From contig CADBNX010000043.1 of NCBI GenBank assembly GCA_902796115.1, forward strand, positions 1 to 7,434: a stretch of DNA of 7,434 nt, written 5' to 3'. Positions 1-5,616 of the stretch are shown one piece after another. Under the pieces are notes generated by a model. That model saw only the letters and a program-made list of their open reading frames with translations. It was not told the DNA's origin and ran no database searches. This DNA comes from an uncultured Eubacteriales bacterium. GTDB taxonomy: Bacteria > Bacillota > Clostridia > Christensenellales > Aristaeellaceae. The translations under genes and the position numbers were made by a program. Positions within the stretch are counted from its first letter, which is position 1, and every line of letters starts with the position of its first letter.

Positions 1-55
1 CAGGTCCATACCCGGTCAAGACGGGCAAACAAAAATTGACAGTACCAAATCGGAA

Positions 56-89
56 GGCGGTGTTGCAGACAAAGCGCTGCAGCACCGCC
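56..89. repeat. Long hairpin, 13-bp stem
   Basis: GGCGGTGTTGCAG (56-68) pairs with CTGCAGCACCGCC (77-89), 13 pairs including one G-U, around an 8-base loop. It is not followed by a run of T on either strand (TCATCATATG on plus, TTCCGATTTGG on minus), so it is not a standard intrinsic terminator. It may still end transcription from a gene left of the window, or be a repeat element. The pairing is certain; the role is unknown. Confidence 0.5.
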
Positions 90-178
90 TCATCATATGA
101 TACGCAGCACGATCTGCCGGAAATCGGAAATAGGAAGGGGTGATACGGAAACCAGAGGTAAGCGCCGCAGTGCGAGAA

Positions 179-260
179 CCTCATCCGTCAGCCCTGTGGG
201 CTGCCACCTTCCCCAAAGGGGAAGGCTAAACTCATCCGACCGCCTGACGGCGGCCACCTC
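179..260 (+). repeat. Dispersed repeat, two copies (A1, A2)
   Basis: A1 (179-225) begins CCTCATCCG, then has a hairpin CAGCCC-TGT-GGGCTG (189-203), then GCCA, then a second hairpin CCTTCCCC-AAA-GGGGAAGG (207-225). A2 (231-260) repeats the plan in diverged, shortened form: CTCATCCG, then a hairpin CCGCC-TGAC-GGCGG (240-253), then CCACCTC. The reverse complement of this plan recurs as the repeats at 352-428 and 508-586. This stem-plus-ATCC layout resembles dispersed repeats I associate with Clostridia genomes; that link is from memory, not from a search. Confidence 0.7.
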
Positions 261-351
261 TTGCTACGCGTCGGTCCAGTTCGCAATGGTCGCCTTACAT
301 CGCACTGACGTGCTTGTAACGCTTCTTTGCTCTCTGCGCTTCCATCCGCAT

Positions 352-428
352 AGCCTTCCCCCATGGAAAGGGGGACCGCTTGCGGTGGATGAGGTTACGG
401 CCACTGGGCGCGTTCGGCTGCGCCCTCC
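352..428 (-). repeat. Dispersed repeat copy B1
   Basis: This copy reads AGCCTTCCCCC, ATGGAAA, GGGGG, then the palindrome ACCGC-TT-GCGGT (375-386), GGATGAGGTTACG, CCACTGGGCGCG, and ends in a GC-rich stem (GGGCGC ... GCGCCC). It matches B2 (508-586) at roughly nine bases in ten by eye. It has the same plan as the A copies at 179-260 but inverted. A shared TTC(G/A)CAATGG lies 63-72 bp before each B copy (280-289 and 444-453), so the B unit may be an old tandem duplication of about 160 bp. Confidence 0.7.
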
Positions 429-507
429 ATCCTTCGGGCGCAGTTCACAATGGCATCTGCTGCGCTTCGTTTGCAGATACCTATTGTTCGCTGGGCTTCC
501 GCCTCGC

Positions 508-598
508 AGCCTTCCCCTATGGGGAAGGGGGGACCGCTTGCAGTGGATGAGGTTACGCCCACTGGGCGCGCTCGGCTGCGCCTCCCAAAGGGGAAGGC
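508..598 (-). repeat. Dispersed repeat copy B2
   Basis: This is the second copy of the element at 352-428. It starts with a perfect CCTTCCCC-TAT-GGGGAAGG hairpin (510-528), which has the same 8-bp stem as A1 at 207-225. It continues with ACCGCTTGCAGT, GGATGAGGTTACG, CCACTGGGCGCG and a GGCGC ... GCGCC stem. At 581-598 CTCCC-AAA-GGGGAAGG looks like a fragment of a further copy in the opposite orientation. Head-to-head copies like this can fold into long structures and cause assembly or recombination problems. Confidence 0.7.
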
Positions 599-752
599 AG
601 TGAACCGTCAGACCGGCGAGAGACAGCTGTGTGCGAACGAAGAGAAGCAGGCTATCCCGCATTGTGCCCTTTATGGGTAAACTGCGGCCGATGGACAGAG
701 AACGGAGAACCTTCTGTGCGACAGCCGCTTTTTTGCCGGTAACTCGCTCCTC

Positions 753-767
753 CTGTACGCGGTACAG
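753..767. promoter_or_regulatory. 15-bp palindrome upstream of promoter
   Basis: CTGTAC-GCG-GTACAG is a perfect inverted repeat with 6-bp arms, ending 17 bp before the -35 box of the yqeK-rsfS promoter. The position would suit an upstream regulator site. It could also be chance; no regulator is known to me for this sequence and no second copy is visible. Confidence 0.25.
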
Positions 768-784
768 CAATCGGATGCCGCATC

Positions 785-813
785 TTTTCAAAGAAGAAAA
801 ACTCTGTTATAAT
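785..813 (+). promoter_or_regulatory. Sigma-A promoter of yqeK-rsfS operon
   Basis: The -35 box TTTTCA (785-790, 4 of 6 to consensus) is followed by a 17-bp spacer and a perfect -10 TATAAT (808-813). TG at 805-806 makes it an extended -10 (TG, one base, TATAAT). Transcription should start near 820, so the transcript would have only about a dozen bases ahead of a TTG start at 833. The first in-frame ATG (812) lies inside the -10 box and would not be transcribed from this promoter. Confidence 0.75.
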
Positions 814-832
814 GCCGGAGGAGATGAGGCAT

Positions 833-2023
833 TTGCTCAGGATTGGGATTGCGCCGGGTACTTTTGACCCGATGACTGCTGCACAGGCTGAAGCCCTTTA
901 TGCGGCCGGTGCTGAACTGCGGCTGGATCGAATGCTGCTGCTTCCGTGGATGCCCGAAGGAAAAGCGTTTGCGGCTGCGGAAGAAAGGCTGCCGCTGGCA
1001 CGGTACGCGACGGACTGGAAAGGGATTGCCCTGGATTATGCGCATGGCGAAGTTCGCTGTCTGTCATCGGCTGTGGACAGACTGTGCGGTACGGAAACCG
1101 ACGCGGCGCACTTTCTGATCATGACAGACGGACAGCTTCGTAAGGCGCGGTGTGAGAAAGCTTTTGAAGAGATCCGGAGAAGGGTCTGCCTTTGCTGCTT
1201 CAGCGGTGAAAGCGATCCGGATCTGAGAACGCCGGAAAACGAAAACGGAGAGGTCAGACTGCGTACGGTATGCCCGGCAGACCATGAAGAAGCGGTACGC
1301 GACGCGCTGTATTCGCTGCGGGACCCTGACCGGGTGAGGATGCCGGAACTGATGATGATCGCGAAAACGGGTCTGTATCAGCCCTGCAGTCCGCAGGTGA
1401 GGACCTTGATCAGTGAGCACCGGTGGAAACATACCCTGGGTGTGCGAAACGCGGCCGTGCATCTGGCGGCGATCCATCATGCGCCTGTTATCAAATCCGC
1501 CGTGGCAGCTTATTATCATGACTGTGCCAAAGGAATGGAAACGAAAACGATGCGGAGAATACTGCTGGAAAAAGGACTGTGTTCAGATGAAAGCATCCTT
1601 GCTTCCGGCGCACTGATGCACGGAATCGCGGGCGCATGGCTCGCCCGCGAAAAATTCGGCATACAGGATGAAGAAACGCTCAGCGCGATCCGTAATCATA
1701 CCCTTGGCAGGACAAATATGTCACTGACGGAAAAAGTTGTCTTTGTCGCGGATGCGATCGAGGAAAACAGGGAACCGTATCCGGGTCTGGAGGAACTGCG
1801 GAATCTGGCGGAAGTATCTTTGGATGCCGCGGTACTGTATTCTCTGGCCTTAACAAAACAATTTGTCCGCAGAAGCGGAAAGCATTTTCACCTGCGCGGA
1901 GAGAGCACCTATCAATGGCTGAATCAACACATTTCGGAACAGGAACGGACGTATGTTGAAGAAAGGATGGGACAGCATGGAAGCGAGAGAAATGGCGGAA
2001 AAAGCGGCGCGGATCCTGTATGA
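833..2023 (+). CDS. yqeK: Degenerate NadD domain fused to YqeK HD hydrolase
   Basis: This is a two-domain protein of 396 residues from the chosen start. The C-terminal part (about residues 193-365) is YqeK, an HD-domain hydrolase known in other Firmicutes to cleave diadenosine tetraphosphate symmetrically to two ADP. Its metal ligands are visible: H200 (KHTLG), H229-D230 (YYHDCAKG), H263 (MHG), H289 (RNHTLGR) and D307 (VADAIEE). The N-terminal part (1 to about 185) resembles nicotinate-nucleotide adenylyltransferase: it opens RIGIAPGTFDP like the GGTFDP loop and ends in a TGLY-like tail. But the catalytic HxGH is replaced by TAAQ, and the SSTxxR motif appears only as EEAVR. I infer a non-catalytic NadD relic. 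The start is uncertain. TTG at 833 sits 9 bp after GGAGGAG (817-823) and gives a NadD-like N terminus; ATG at 824 or 812 is possible, but 812 is within the -10 box. It is first in an operon with rsfS. Confidence 0.85.
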   Translation: MLRIGIAPGTFDPMTAAQAEALYAAGAELRLDRMLLLPWMPEGKAFAAAEERLPLARYATDWKGIALDYAHGEVRCLSSAVDRLCGTETDAAHFLIMTDGQLRKARCEKAFEEIRRRVCLCCFSGESDPDLRTPENENGEVRLRTVCPADHEEAVRDALYSLRDPDRVRMPELMMIAKTGLYQPCSPQVRTLISEHRWKHTLGVRNAAVHLAAIHHAPVIKSAVAAYYHDCAKGMETKTMRRILLEKGLCSDESILASGALMHGIAGAWLAREKFGIQDEETLSAIRNHTLGRTNMSLTEKVVFVADAIEENREPYPGLEELRNLAEVSLDAAVLYSLALTKQFVRRSGKHFHLRGESTYQWLNQHISEQERTYVEERMGQHGSERNGGKSGADPV

Positions 2024-2342
2024 CAGGAAAGCAGATCAGATTCTTGTGCTGGATGTAAGCAAACTGACCGTAATTGCCGATTACATGGTCATTGCTTCGG
2101 GCAGAAACATTCTGCAGACCAAGGCCTTGGCGGATGATCTGGATGACATGATGGCACAGGAGGGAATACCGCTTCGTGCAAGGGAAGGAAAAGACGAGGG
2201 TAAGTGGATCGTATTGGATTATAATTCCGTACTGATTCACATCTTCCAGCCTGAAGCGAGACAGTACTACCATCTGGAACGTCTGTGGAGCGACGGGAGC
2301 AACCGGCTGGATCTGCCTTTCCTGAATGAAACGGCCGATTGA
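1977..2342 (+). CDS. rsfS: Ribosomal silencing factor RsfS
   Basis: This is a 121-residue protein of the RsfS/YbeB/iojap family. Members bind ribosomal protein uL14 on the large subunit and block joining of the small subunit, which lowers translation when nutrients are scarce. Visible family motifs are LDVSKLTVIADYMVIASG (about residues 25-42; canonical ADYFVIASG), then GKWIVLDYNSVLIHIF (75-90) and the R-YYxLExLW tail (95-104). Length is usual for the family. ATG 1977 is chosen because AAAGGA lies at 1962-1967, 9 bp upstream; an ATG at 1953 would add eight residues with no good site. The first 47 bp overlap the end of yqeK in another frame, so translation is probably coupled. The LytR/CpsA/Psr gene that often sits between yqeK and rsfS in clostridia is absent. 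Confidence 0.93.
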   Translation: MEAREMAEKAARILYDRKADQILVLDVSKLTVIADYMVIASGRNILQTKALADDLDDMMAQEGIPLRAREGKDEGKWIVLDYNSVLIHIFQPEARQYYHLERLWSDGSNRLDLPFLNETAD

Positions 2343-2343
2343 T

Positions 2344-2694
2344 ATGAACATACAGATTTACAGCTGCAAAAAAAACTTCGACGTACAGAAAGCCGAGCGC
2401 TTTCTTAAGGAAAGACGGATCGCCTGTACGCTGGTGGATCTGAAAAAGCACCGCCCGGGAAAACGGGAAATCGCGCTCTTCGCGTCTGTGTTCGGAATTC
2501 AGAACCTGATAAACCGCCAGGAACCGGCTGTAAGATCTCATCCGGTTTCCTACACACAGGATGAGGAGCGAATCACGGAGTATCTGACGGAAAACCCGTC
2601 CCTGATGCGGCTGCCGATTATCAGGAACGGGCAGAAGATGACGCTCGGTGCGGATGAGAAAACCTGGAAACAGTGGCTGGAAGAAGAATCCTGA
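2344..2694 (+). CDS. Spx/ArsC-family thiol protein
   Basis: This 116-residue protein has a thioredoxin-like fold of the ArsC/Spx/YffB family. The start IQIYSCKKNFDVQKAERFLK (3-22) matches the family's first strand, active-site loop and helix. VDLKK (31-35) and the MRLPIIRNG segment (88-96) with its cis-Pro and conserved Arg follow. Cys8 is where ArsC and Spx carry their first active-site cysteine, but the fourth position of the CxxC is Asn (CKKN), so this is a single-cysteine type. Many clostridial relatives instead keep only the second cysteine (KKCFD). The substrate is unknown; arsenate reduction is not implied because no ars genes are near. ATG 2344 follows the rsfS stop by one base with no clear ribosome binding site, so translation is likely coupled. 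ATG 2326 in the same frame would add six residues. Confidence 0.85.
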   Translation: MNIQIYSCKKNFDVQKAERFLKERRIACTLVDLKKHRPGKREIALFASVFGIQNLINRQEPAVRSHPVSYTQDEERITEYLTENPSLMRLPIIRNGQKMTLGADEKTWKQWLEEES

Positions 2695-2697
2695 CGG

Positions 2698-3573
2698 CTA
2701 TCGTGAAAGAGCCTCGGCAAGCACCTCGGCATTTTTCCGCATGGCGGAGATATAGCTGTCGGGGCTGCCGTCCCCGGTAACCACCGGATCAAGTTCCCAC
2801 AAAGAGGCGCCTGTTTCGGCGCAGATCGCAAGCGCTGCATCCGGACTGTACTGTGGTTCCGCAAACAGCGGCGGATTTCCTGCGGCGGCGATCTGTCCGC
2901 ACAGCAAGGCCAGTTTTCTGGGGGAAATGCTTTCATCCGGTTCCGTTGTTACGGAAGCGATGACCTGAAGATCATATGCTTTGGCAAAATAGGGAAATGC
3001 CTCATGGAAAGTGACGATTTCCCGTCTGGAAAGCGGCTGCAGGATCTCAGTCAGTTCCTCATCCAGCGCTTTGAGTTTCAGAATATATGCGTCGGCGTTT
3101 TTCCGGTATAAATCCGCATTCTTCGCGTCAATACCGGCCAACGCTTCACCGATATTGTGTGTCATGACAGCCGCGTTCTCCGGATCAAGCCAGACGTGCG
3201 CGTTTGCTTCTCCGTCTTCGTTCATGATCAGCTCAATGCCTTCCGTACAGGAAACGACAGGCATGGAAGGAAACACGGCGGTTATGTCATCCAGAAACTG
3301 TTCCATGCCGGCCCCGTTGATCAGAAGCAGGCCTGCTCCTTCCAGACGGGTCAGATCTCCCGGCAGAAGCTGATAGTCATGAAGGCAGCCGGTGGTATTG
3401 GAAGTCATGCACAGCACCTTTGTATTTGTACCGTATGCGACGTTCTGTGCGAAAACATAGATGGGGTAGAAAGAAGCCGCGACCGTAAAGGATTCATCCT
3501 CGCTGAACGAGCCGGCGGGAAACGCCGCGAACAGAAGACTTGCAGTCACGATCAGAAGCAGAAAGCGCTTCAT
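2698..3573 (-). CDS. znuA: ZnuA/AdcA-like metal ABC substrate-binding protein
   Basis: This 291-residue exported protein belongs to the cluster-9 metal-binding proteins (ZnuA, AdcA), which capture Zn2+ or Mn2+ outside the membrane for an ABC importer. A signal peptide runs through about residues 1-24 (MKRF, then a long hydrophobic core). Metal ligands typical of the family can be placed at H65 (CLHDYQLLPGDL), H126 (NAHVWLDP) and H190 (VTFHEAFPYF), with an acidic ligand near D262 (WELDP). The His-rich loop of many Zn transporters is missing. No lipobox cysteine follows the signal peptide (LLFAAFPAGSFS), unusual for a Gram-positive binding protein. ATG 3573 is supported by GGAGG 5 bp upstream; longer forms are unlikely. 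No permease or ATPase gene is in the window. Its end nearly touches the convergent Spx-like gene (3-bp gap). I see no Zur-box in the 32-bp gap upstream. Confidence 0.9.
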   Translation of the reverse strand: MKRFLLLIVTASLLFAAFPAGSFSEDESFTVAASFYPIYVFAQNVAYGTNTKVLCMTSNTTGCLHDYQLLPGDLTRLEGAGLLLINGAGMEQFLDDITAVFPSMPVVSCTEGIELIMNEDGEANAHVWLDPENAAVMTHNIGEALAGIDAKNADLYRKNADAYILKLKALDEELTEILQPLSRREIVTFHEAFPYFAKAYDLQVIASVTTEPDESISPRKLALLCGQIAAAGNPPLFAEPQYSPDAALAICAETGASLWELDPVVTGDGSPDSYISAMRKNAEVLAEALSR

Positions 3574-3605
3574 GGACACCTCCGATACAGAAAAGGAGCA
3601 AACCA

Positions 3606-4124
3606 ATGTCTGCTTTTCAGAATGTGATCCTTCAGCACGCACAGCAGTATCCGGAAAGCGGGATCCAGGACTTTATCAAGCTTGCTTTTCAGGCTGAGTT
3701 CGGTCCGGGGCATCTGGCGGCAAATCCGGAGAAGAGCAGGATGATGCTGAAGCGGGAAATGGAAACATGCGTGGAGAATGATGACCCCCTGTATGTCTCC
3801 ATCGGGAACGGGCTTTGCCGTGTCAGCCTCTGGCAGTGGAAAAAACACGGGTACAGCGTAGAAAAACTGTCTGAACTGTTTCTGAGGACAGCCGGCGAAA
3901 AACGGGGCAGCATGCGGGGATTTCTCGGCCGCCTGGAGGAACTGAGAGGAGTCTGCGATGAAATCGGGATGGACGAGGCGGAGATCGATCTGTATCTGGC
4001 CCGGAATCACGGCAGGGACCTTCAGCCGCATCATTCGGAGCGCTACAGGCAGCGCTATCATCCTTCATACCGTGTGGTGCTGCAAGCGGCGCTGAAAGCG
4101 GAGCTGCGGAACACGGCCGGATGA
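3606..4124 (+). CDS. Uncharacterised conserved-looking protein, 172 aa
   Basis: I cannot name a function. AAAAGGAG at 3591-3598, 7 bp before ATG 3606, is a strong ribosome binding site, and the frame is clean to the stop. The protein has no signal peptide or membrane segment, so it is probably cytoplasmic and mainly helical. Segments that look conserved rather than random are QDFIKLAFQAEFGPGHLA (21-38), SIGNGLCRVSL (65-75) and the C-terminal HHSERYRQRYHPSYRVVLQ (142-160), rich in His, Arg and Tyr. I have a vague memory of similar clostridial hypothetical proteins but no named family. It is divergent from znuA across only 32 bp, so the two 5' ends and promoters must overlap, which hints at a regulatory or functional link to metal supply. 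That link is inference only. Confidence 0.75.
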   Translation: MSAFQNVILQHAQQYPESGIQDFIKLAFQAEFGPGHLAANPEKSRMMLKREMETCVENDDPLYVSIGNGLCRVSLWQWKKHGYSVEKLSELFLRTAGEKRGSMRGFLGRLEELRGVCDEIGMDEAEIDLYLARNHGRDLQPHHSERYRQRYHPSYRVVLQAALKAELRNTAG

Positions 4125-4130
4125 TCCGGC
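4116..4130. repeat. Short hairpin at convergent gene ends
   Basis: GCCGG (4116-4120) and CCGGC (4126-4130) pair around ATGAT, and the arms extend to GCCGGAT/ATCCGGC. The stop codon at 4122-4124 lies in the loop. It sits where the plus-strand gene and malQ converge (22-bp gap). There is no T-run on either side, so it is at best a weak or factor-assisted end of transcription. Confidence 0.3.
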
Positions 4131-4146
4131 AGCAGAACGAGGACAA

Positions 4147-5607
4147 TCAACCCCGGCGGGACGACGCGTTCAGTTGTTCAAGCGAGCGCTGAAGACTGTC
4201 CGCAGGCATTGCGGTCATACGCCAGCGCCAGTTTCCCGCGGCTGTGCCGGGTACATTCATGCGCCCCTCGCCGCCCAAACCAAGCAGATCCTGCATCGGA
4301 ACGATGGCGGTATCGGCTCGGGAAGCGAAAACGGTGCTGATCATATGTTCGGCAATGTCTTCTTCGCCTGTTGCTCCCGTCACGGAACGTGCCAGTGCCT
4401 GTGCCTCTGCCGGGGCATTCCGGTACCAGCCCAGGGAGGTATCGTTGTCATGTGTTCCGGTGTAGGCAACACAGTTTTCGGGATACCCCTGGGGCAGATG
4501 AGGATTGTCGGTTTCACCGGAGAAAGCGAACTGCAGTACTTTCATGCCGGGATAGCCGCAGAAGCGCAGCAGGGAGAGCACTTTTTCATTGACGGCGCCG
4601 AGATCCTCCGCGATGATCCGCAGCTGAGGCAGCGCGCGCTGTACGGTTCGGAAGAAATGTTCTCCCGGTCCGTCCACCCAGCTCCCATGCCGGGCGTTGG
4701 GGGCGCCGGCCGGTATGGTGTAATAATTTGCAAAACCGATAAAGTGGTCGATCCGGATCATGTCAAATCGGCTTCCGGCAGACTGCAGGCGCCTGATCCA
4801 CCAGCTGTACCGGCCTCGGGCCATATCCTGCCAGCGGTAAAGCGGATTGCCCCATAACTGCCCGTCCGCGGAAAAATAGTCCGGCGGCACACCGGCGACG
4901 GATACAGGACGTCTTTCGGCGTCAAACTGGAACAGTTCCGGTGAGGCCCAGGTATCCGAAGAGTCTTCCGCAACGTAGATGGGCATGTCTCCGAACAGCA
5001 GAACACCTTTCCGATGCGCGTATTCTTTCAGTTTTTGCCACTGAAGGAAGAACAGATACTGCACGAACGCATAGTATTCGATCCGATCGGCGAGTTTTCT
5101 GCGCATCGGCATCAGGACGCTTTTTTCGCGCATGCGGATTTCCTGCGGCCACTGCATCCAGGAAGCGTAATCCATGGTTTCCTTGATTGCCTGAAACAGG
5201 CAGAAATCCCGCAGCCAGAAATGACGCTTTTTAAAATCCGCAAGCCCTTCCCCGACATCCGAGGCGGCATAGCGGAAGGAGAGGTTCAACAGACGTTCTT
5301 TTTCTGCCCGCACCGCGTCGAAATCTGTTTTGTCGGAATCCGGAAGCGACATTTTTTCTCCCTTTGGCAGAAGTCCGTCTTCCGCCAGGGAGGGAATGTC
5401 GATCAACAGCGGATTGCCGGCAAATGTTGAAGGGCTCTGATAAGGGGAGTCTCCGTAGCCGGTCGGCCCGATGGGAAGCATCTGCCAGATGCGGCAGGAG
5501 GACGCGCTCAGAAAATCAATGAAGCCGCGGGCTTCCCTGCCGAGTGTGCCGATCCCTCCGGGGGAGGGCAGGGATGTGACGTGAAGCAATACACCGCTTT
5601 GGCGCAT
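4147..5607 (-). CDS. malQ: 4-alpha-glucanotransferase (amylomaltase), GH77
   Basis: This 486-residue cytoplasmic enzyme transfers glucan segments between malto-oligosaccharides with release of glucose, in maltodextrin or glycogen use. The short bacterial MalQ form has about 500 residues, so it is full length. It opens with RQSGVLLHVTSLPSPGGIGTLG and the YGDSPYQSPSTFAGNPLLID loop (51-70). All three GH77 catalytic residues are present: nucleophile D287 (RIDHFIGF), acid/base E334 (IIAEDLG) and D387 (YTGTHDNDT). The closing N-PGT...GNWRWR block is at 451-463. ATG 5607 follows GGAGG by 5 bp, and that site overlaps the stop of tetR, 9 bp upstream. It is the last gene of the vanW-like, tetR, malQ operon, so its expression probably follows the TetR protein. 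No other glycogen or maltose gene lies in the window. Confidence 0.97.
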   Translation of the reverse strand: MRQSGVLLHVTSLPSPGGIGTLGREARGFIDFLSASSCRIWQMLPIGPTGYGDSPYQSPSTFAGNPLLIDIPSLAEDGLLPKGEKMSLPDSDKTDFDAVRAEKERLLNLSFRYAASDVGEGLADFKKRHFWLRDFCLFQAIKETMDYASWMQWPQEIRMREKSVLMPMRRKLADRIEYYAFVQYLFFLQWQKLKEYAHRKGVLLFGDMPIYVAEDSSDTWASPELFQFDAERRPVSVAGVPPDYFSADGQLWGNPLYRWQDMARGRYSWWIRRLQSAGSRFDMIRIDHFIGFANYYTIPAGAPNARHGSWVDGPGEHFFRTVQRALPQLRIIAEDLGAVNEKVLSLLRFCGYPGMKVLQFAFSGETDNPHLPQGYPENCVAYTGTHDNDTSLGWYRNAPAEAQALARSVTGATGEEDIAEHMISTVFASRADTAIVPMQDLLGLGGEGRMNVPGTAAGNWRWRMTAMPADSLQRSLEQLNASSRRG

Positions 5608-5616
5608 AACAGCCTC

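Larger units (their letters stand above)
1..784. other. Gene-free region with repeats and hairpins
   Basis: I see no credible gene in this stretch. Open frames of up to about 175 codons exist on both strands, but they run through GC-rich repeats, have no recognisable domain, no good ribosome binding site and no family-like composition. The region holds a long hairpin at 56-89, a cluster of related repeats at 179-598, and a 15-bp palindrome at 753-767 just before the promoter of the next operon. Bases 601-750 show nothing I can name. Confidence 0.7.

Noticed and set aside
36..64. TTGACA at 36-41 as a promoter
   Set aside because: No -10 box lies at a workable distance (the bases 17 bp on read GGTGTT), and no gene follows.
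179..598. CRISPR array
   Set aside because: The copies are few, inverted relative to each other, of unequal length and irregular spacing, with no cas genes nearby.
97..603. 168-codon plus-strand open frame
   Set aside because: It runs through the repeat cluster, has no domain or ribosome binding site, and its composition (Arg, Ser, Pro rich) is typical of GC-rich non-coding repeats.
264..791. 175-codon minus-strand open frame
   Set aside because: It overlaps the same repeats on the other strand, with no recognisable family and no supporting ribosome binding site. A real gene here is unlikely.
1680..2351. 223-codon minus-strand open frame opposite yqeK and rsfS
   Set aside because: It lies wholly antisense to two well-supported genes, and its sequence resembles no protein family.
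2344..2694. Arsenate reductase for arsenic resistance
   Set aside because: The fold fits, but there are no arsB, acr3 or arsR genes nearby, and the rsfS context speaks against a resistance role.
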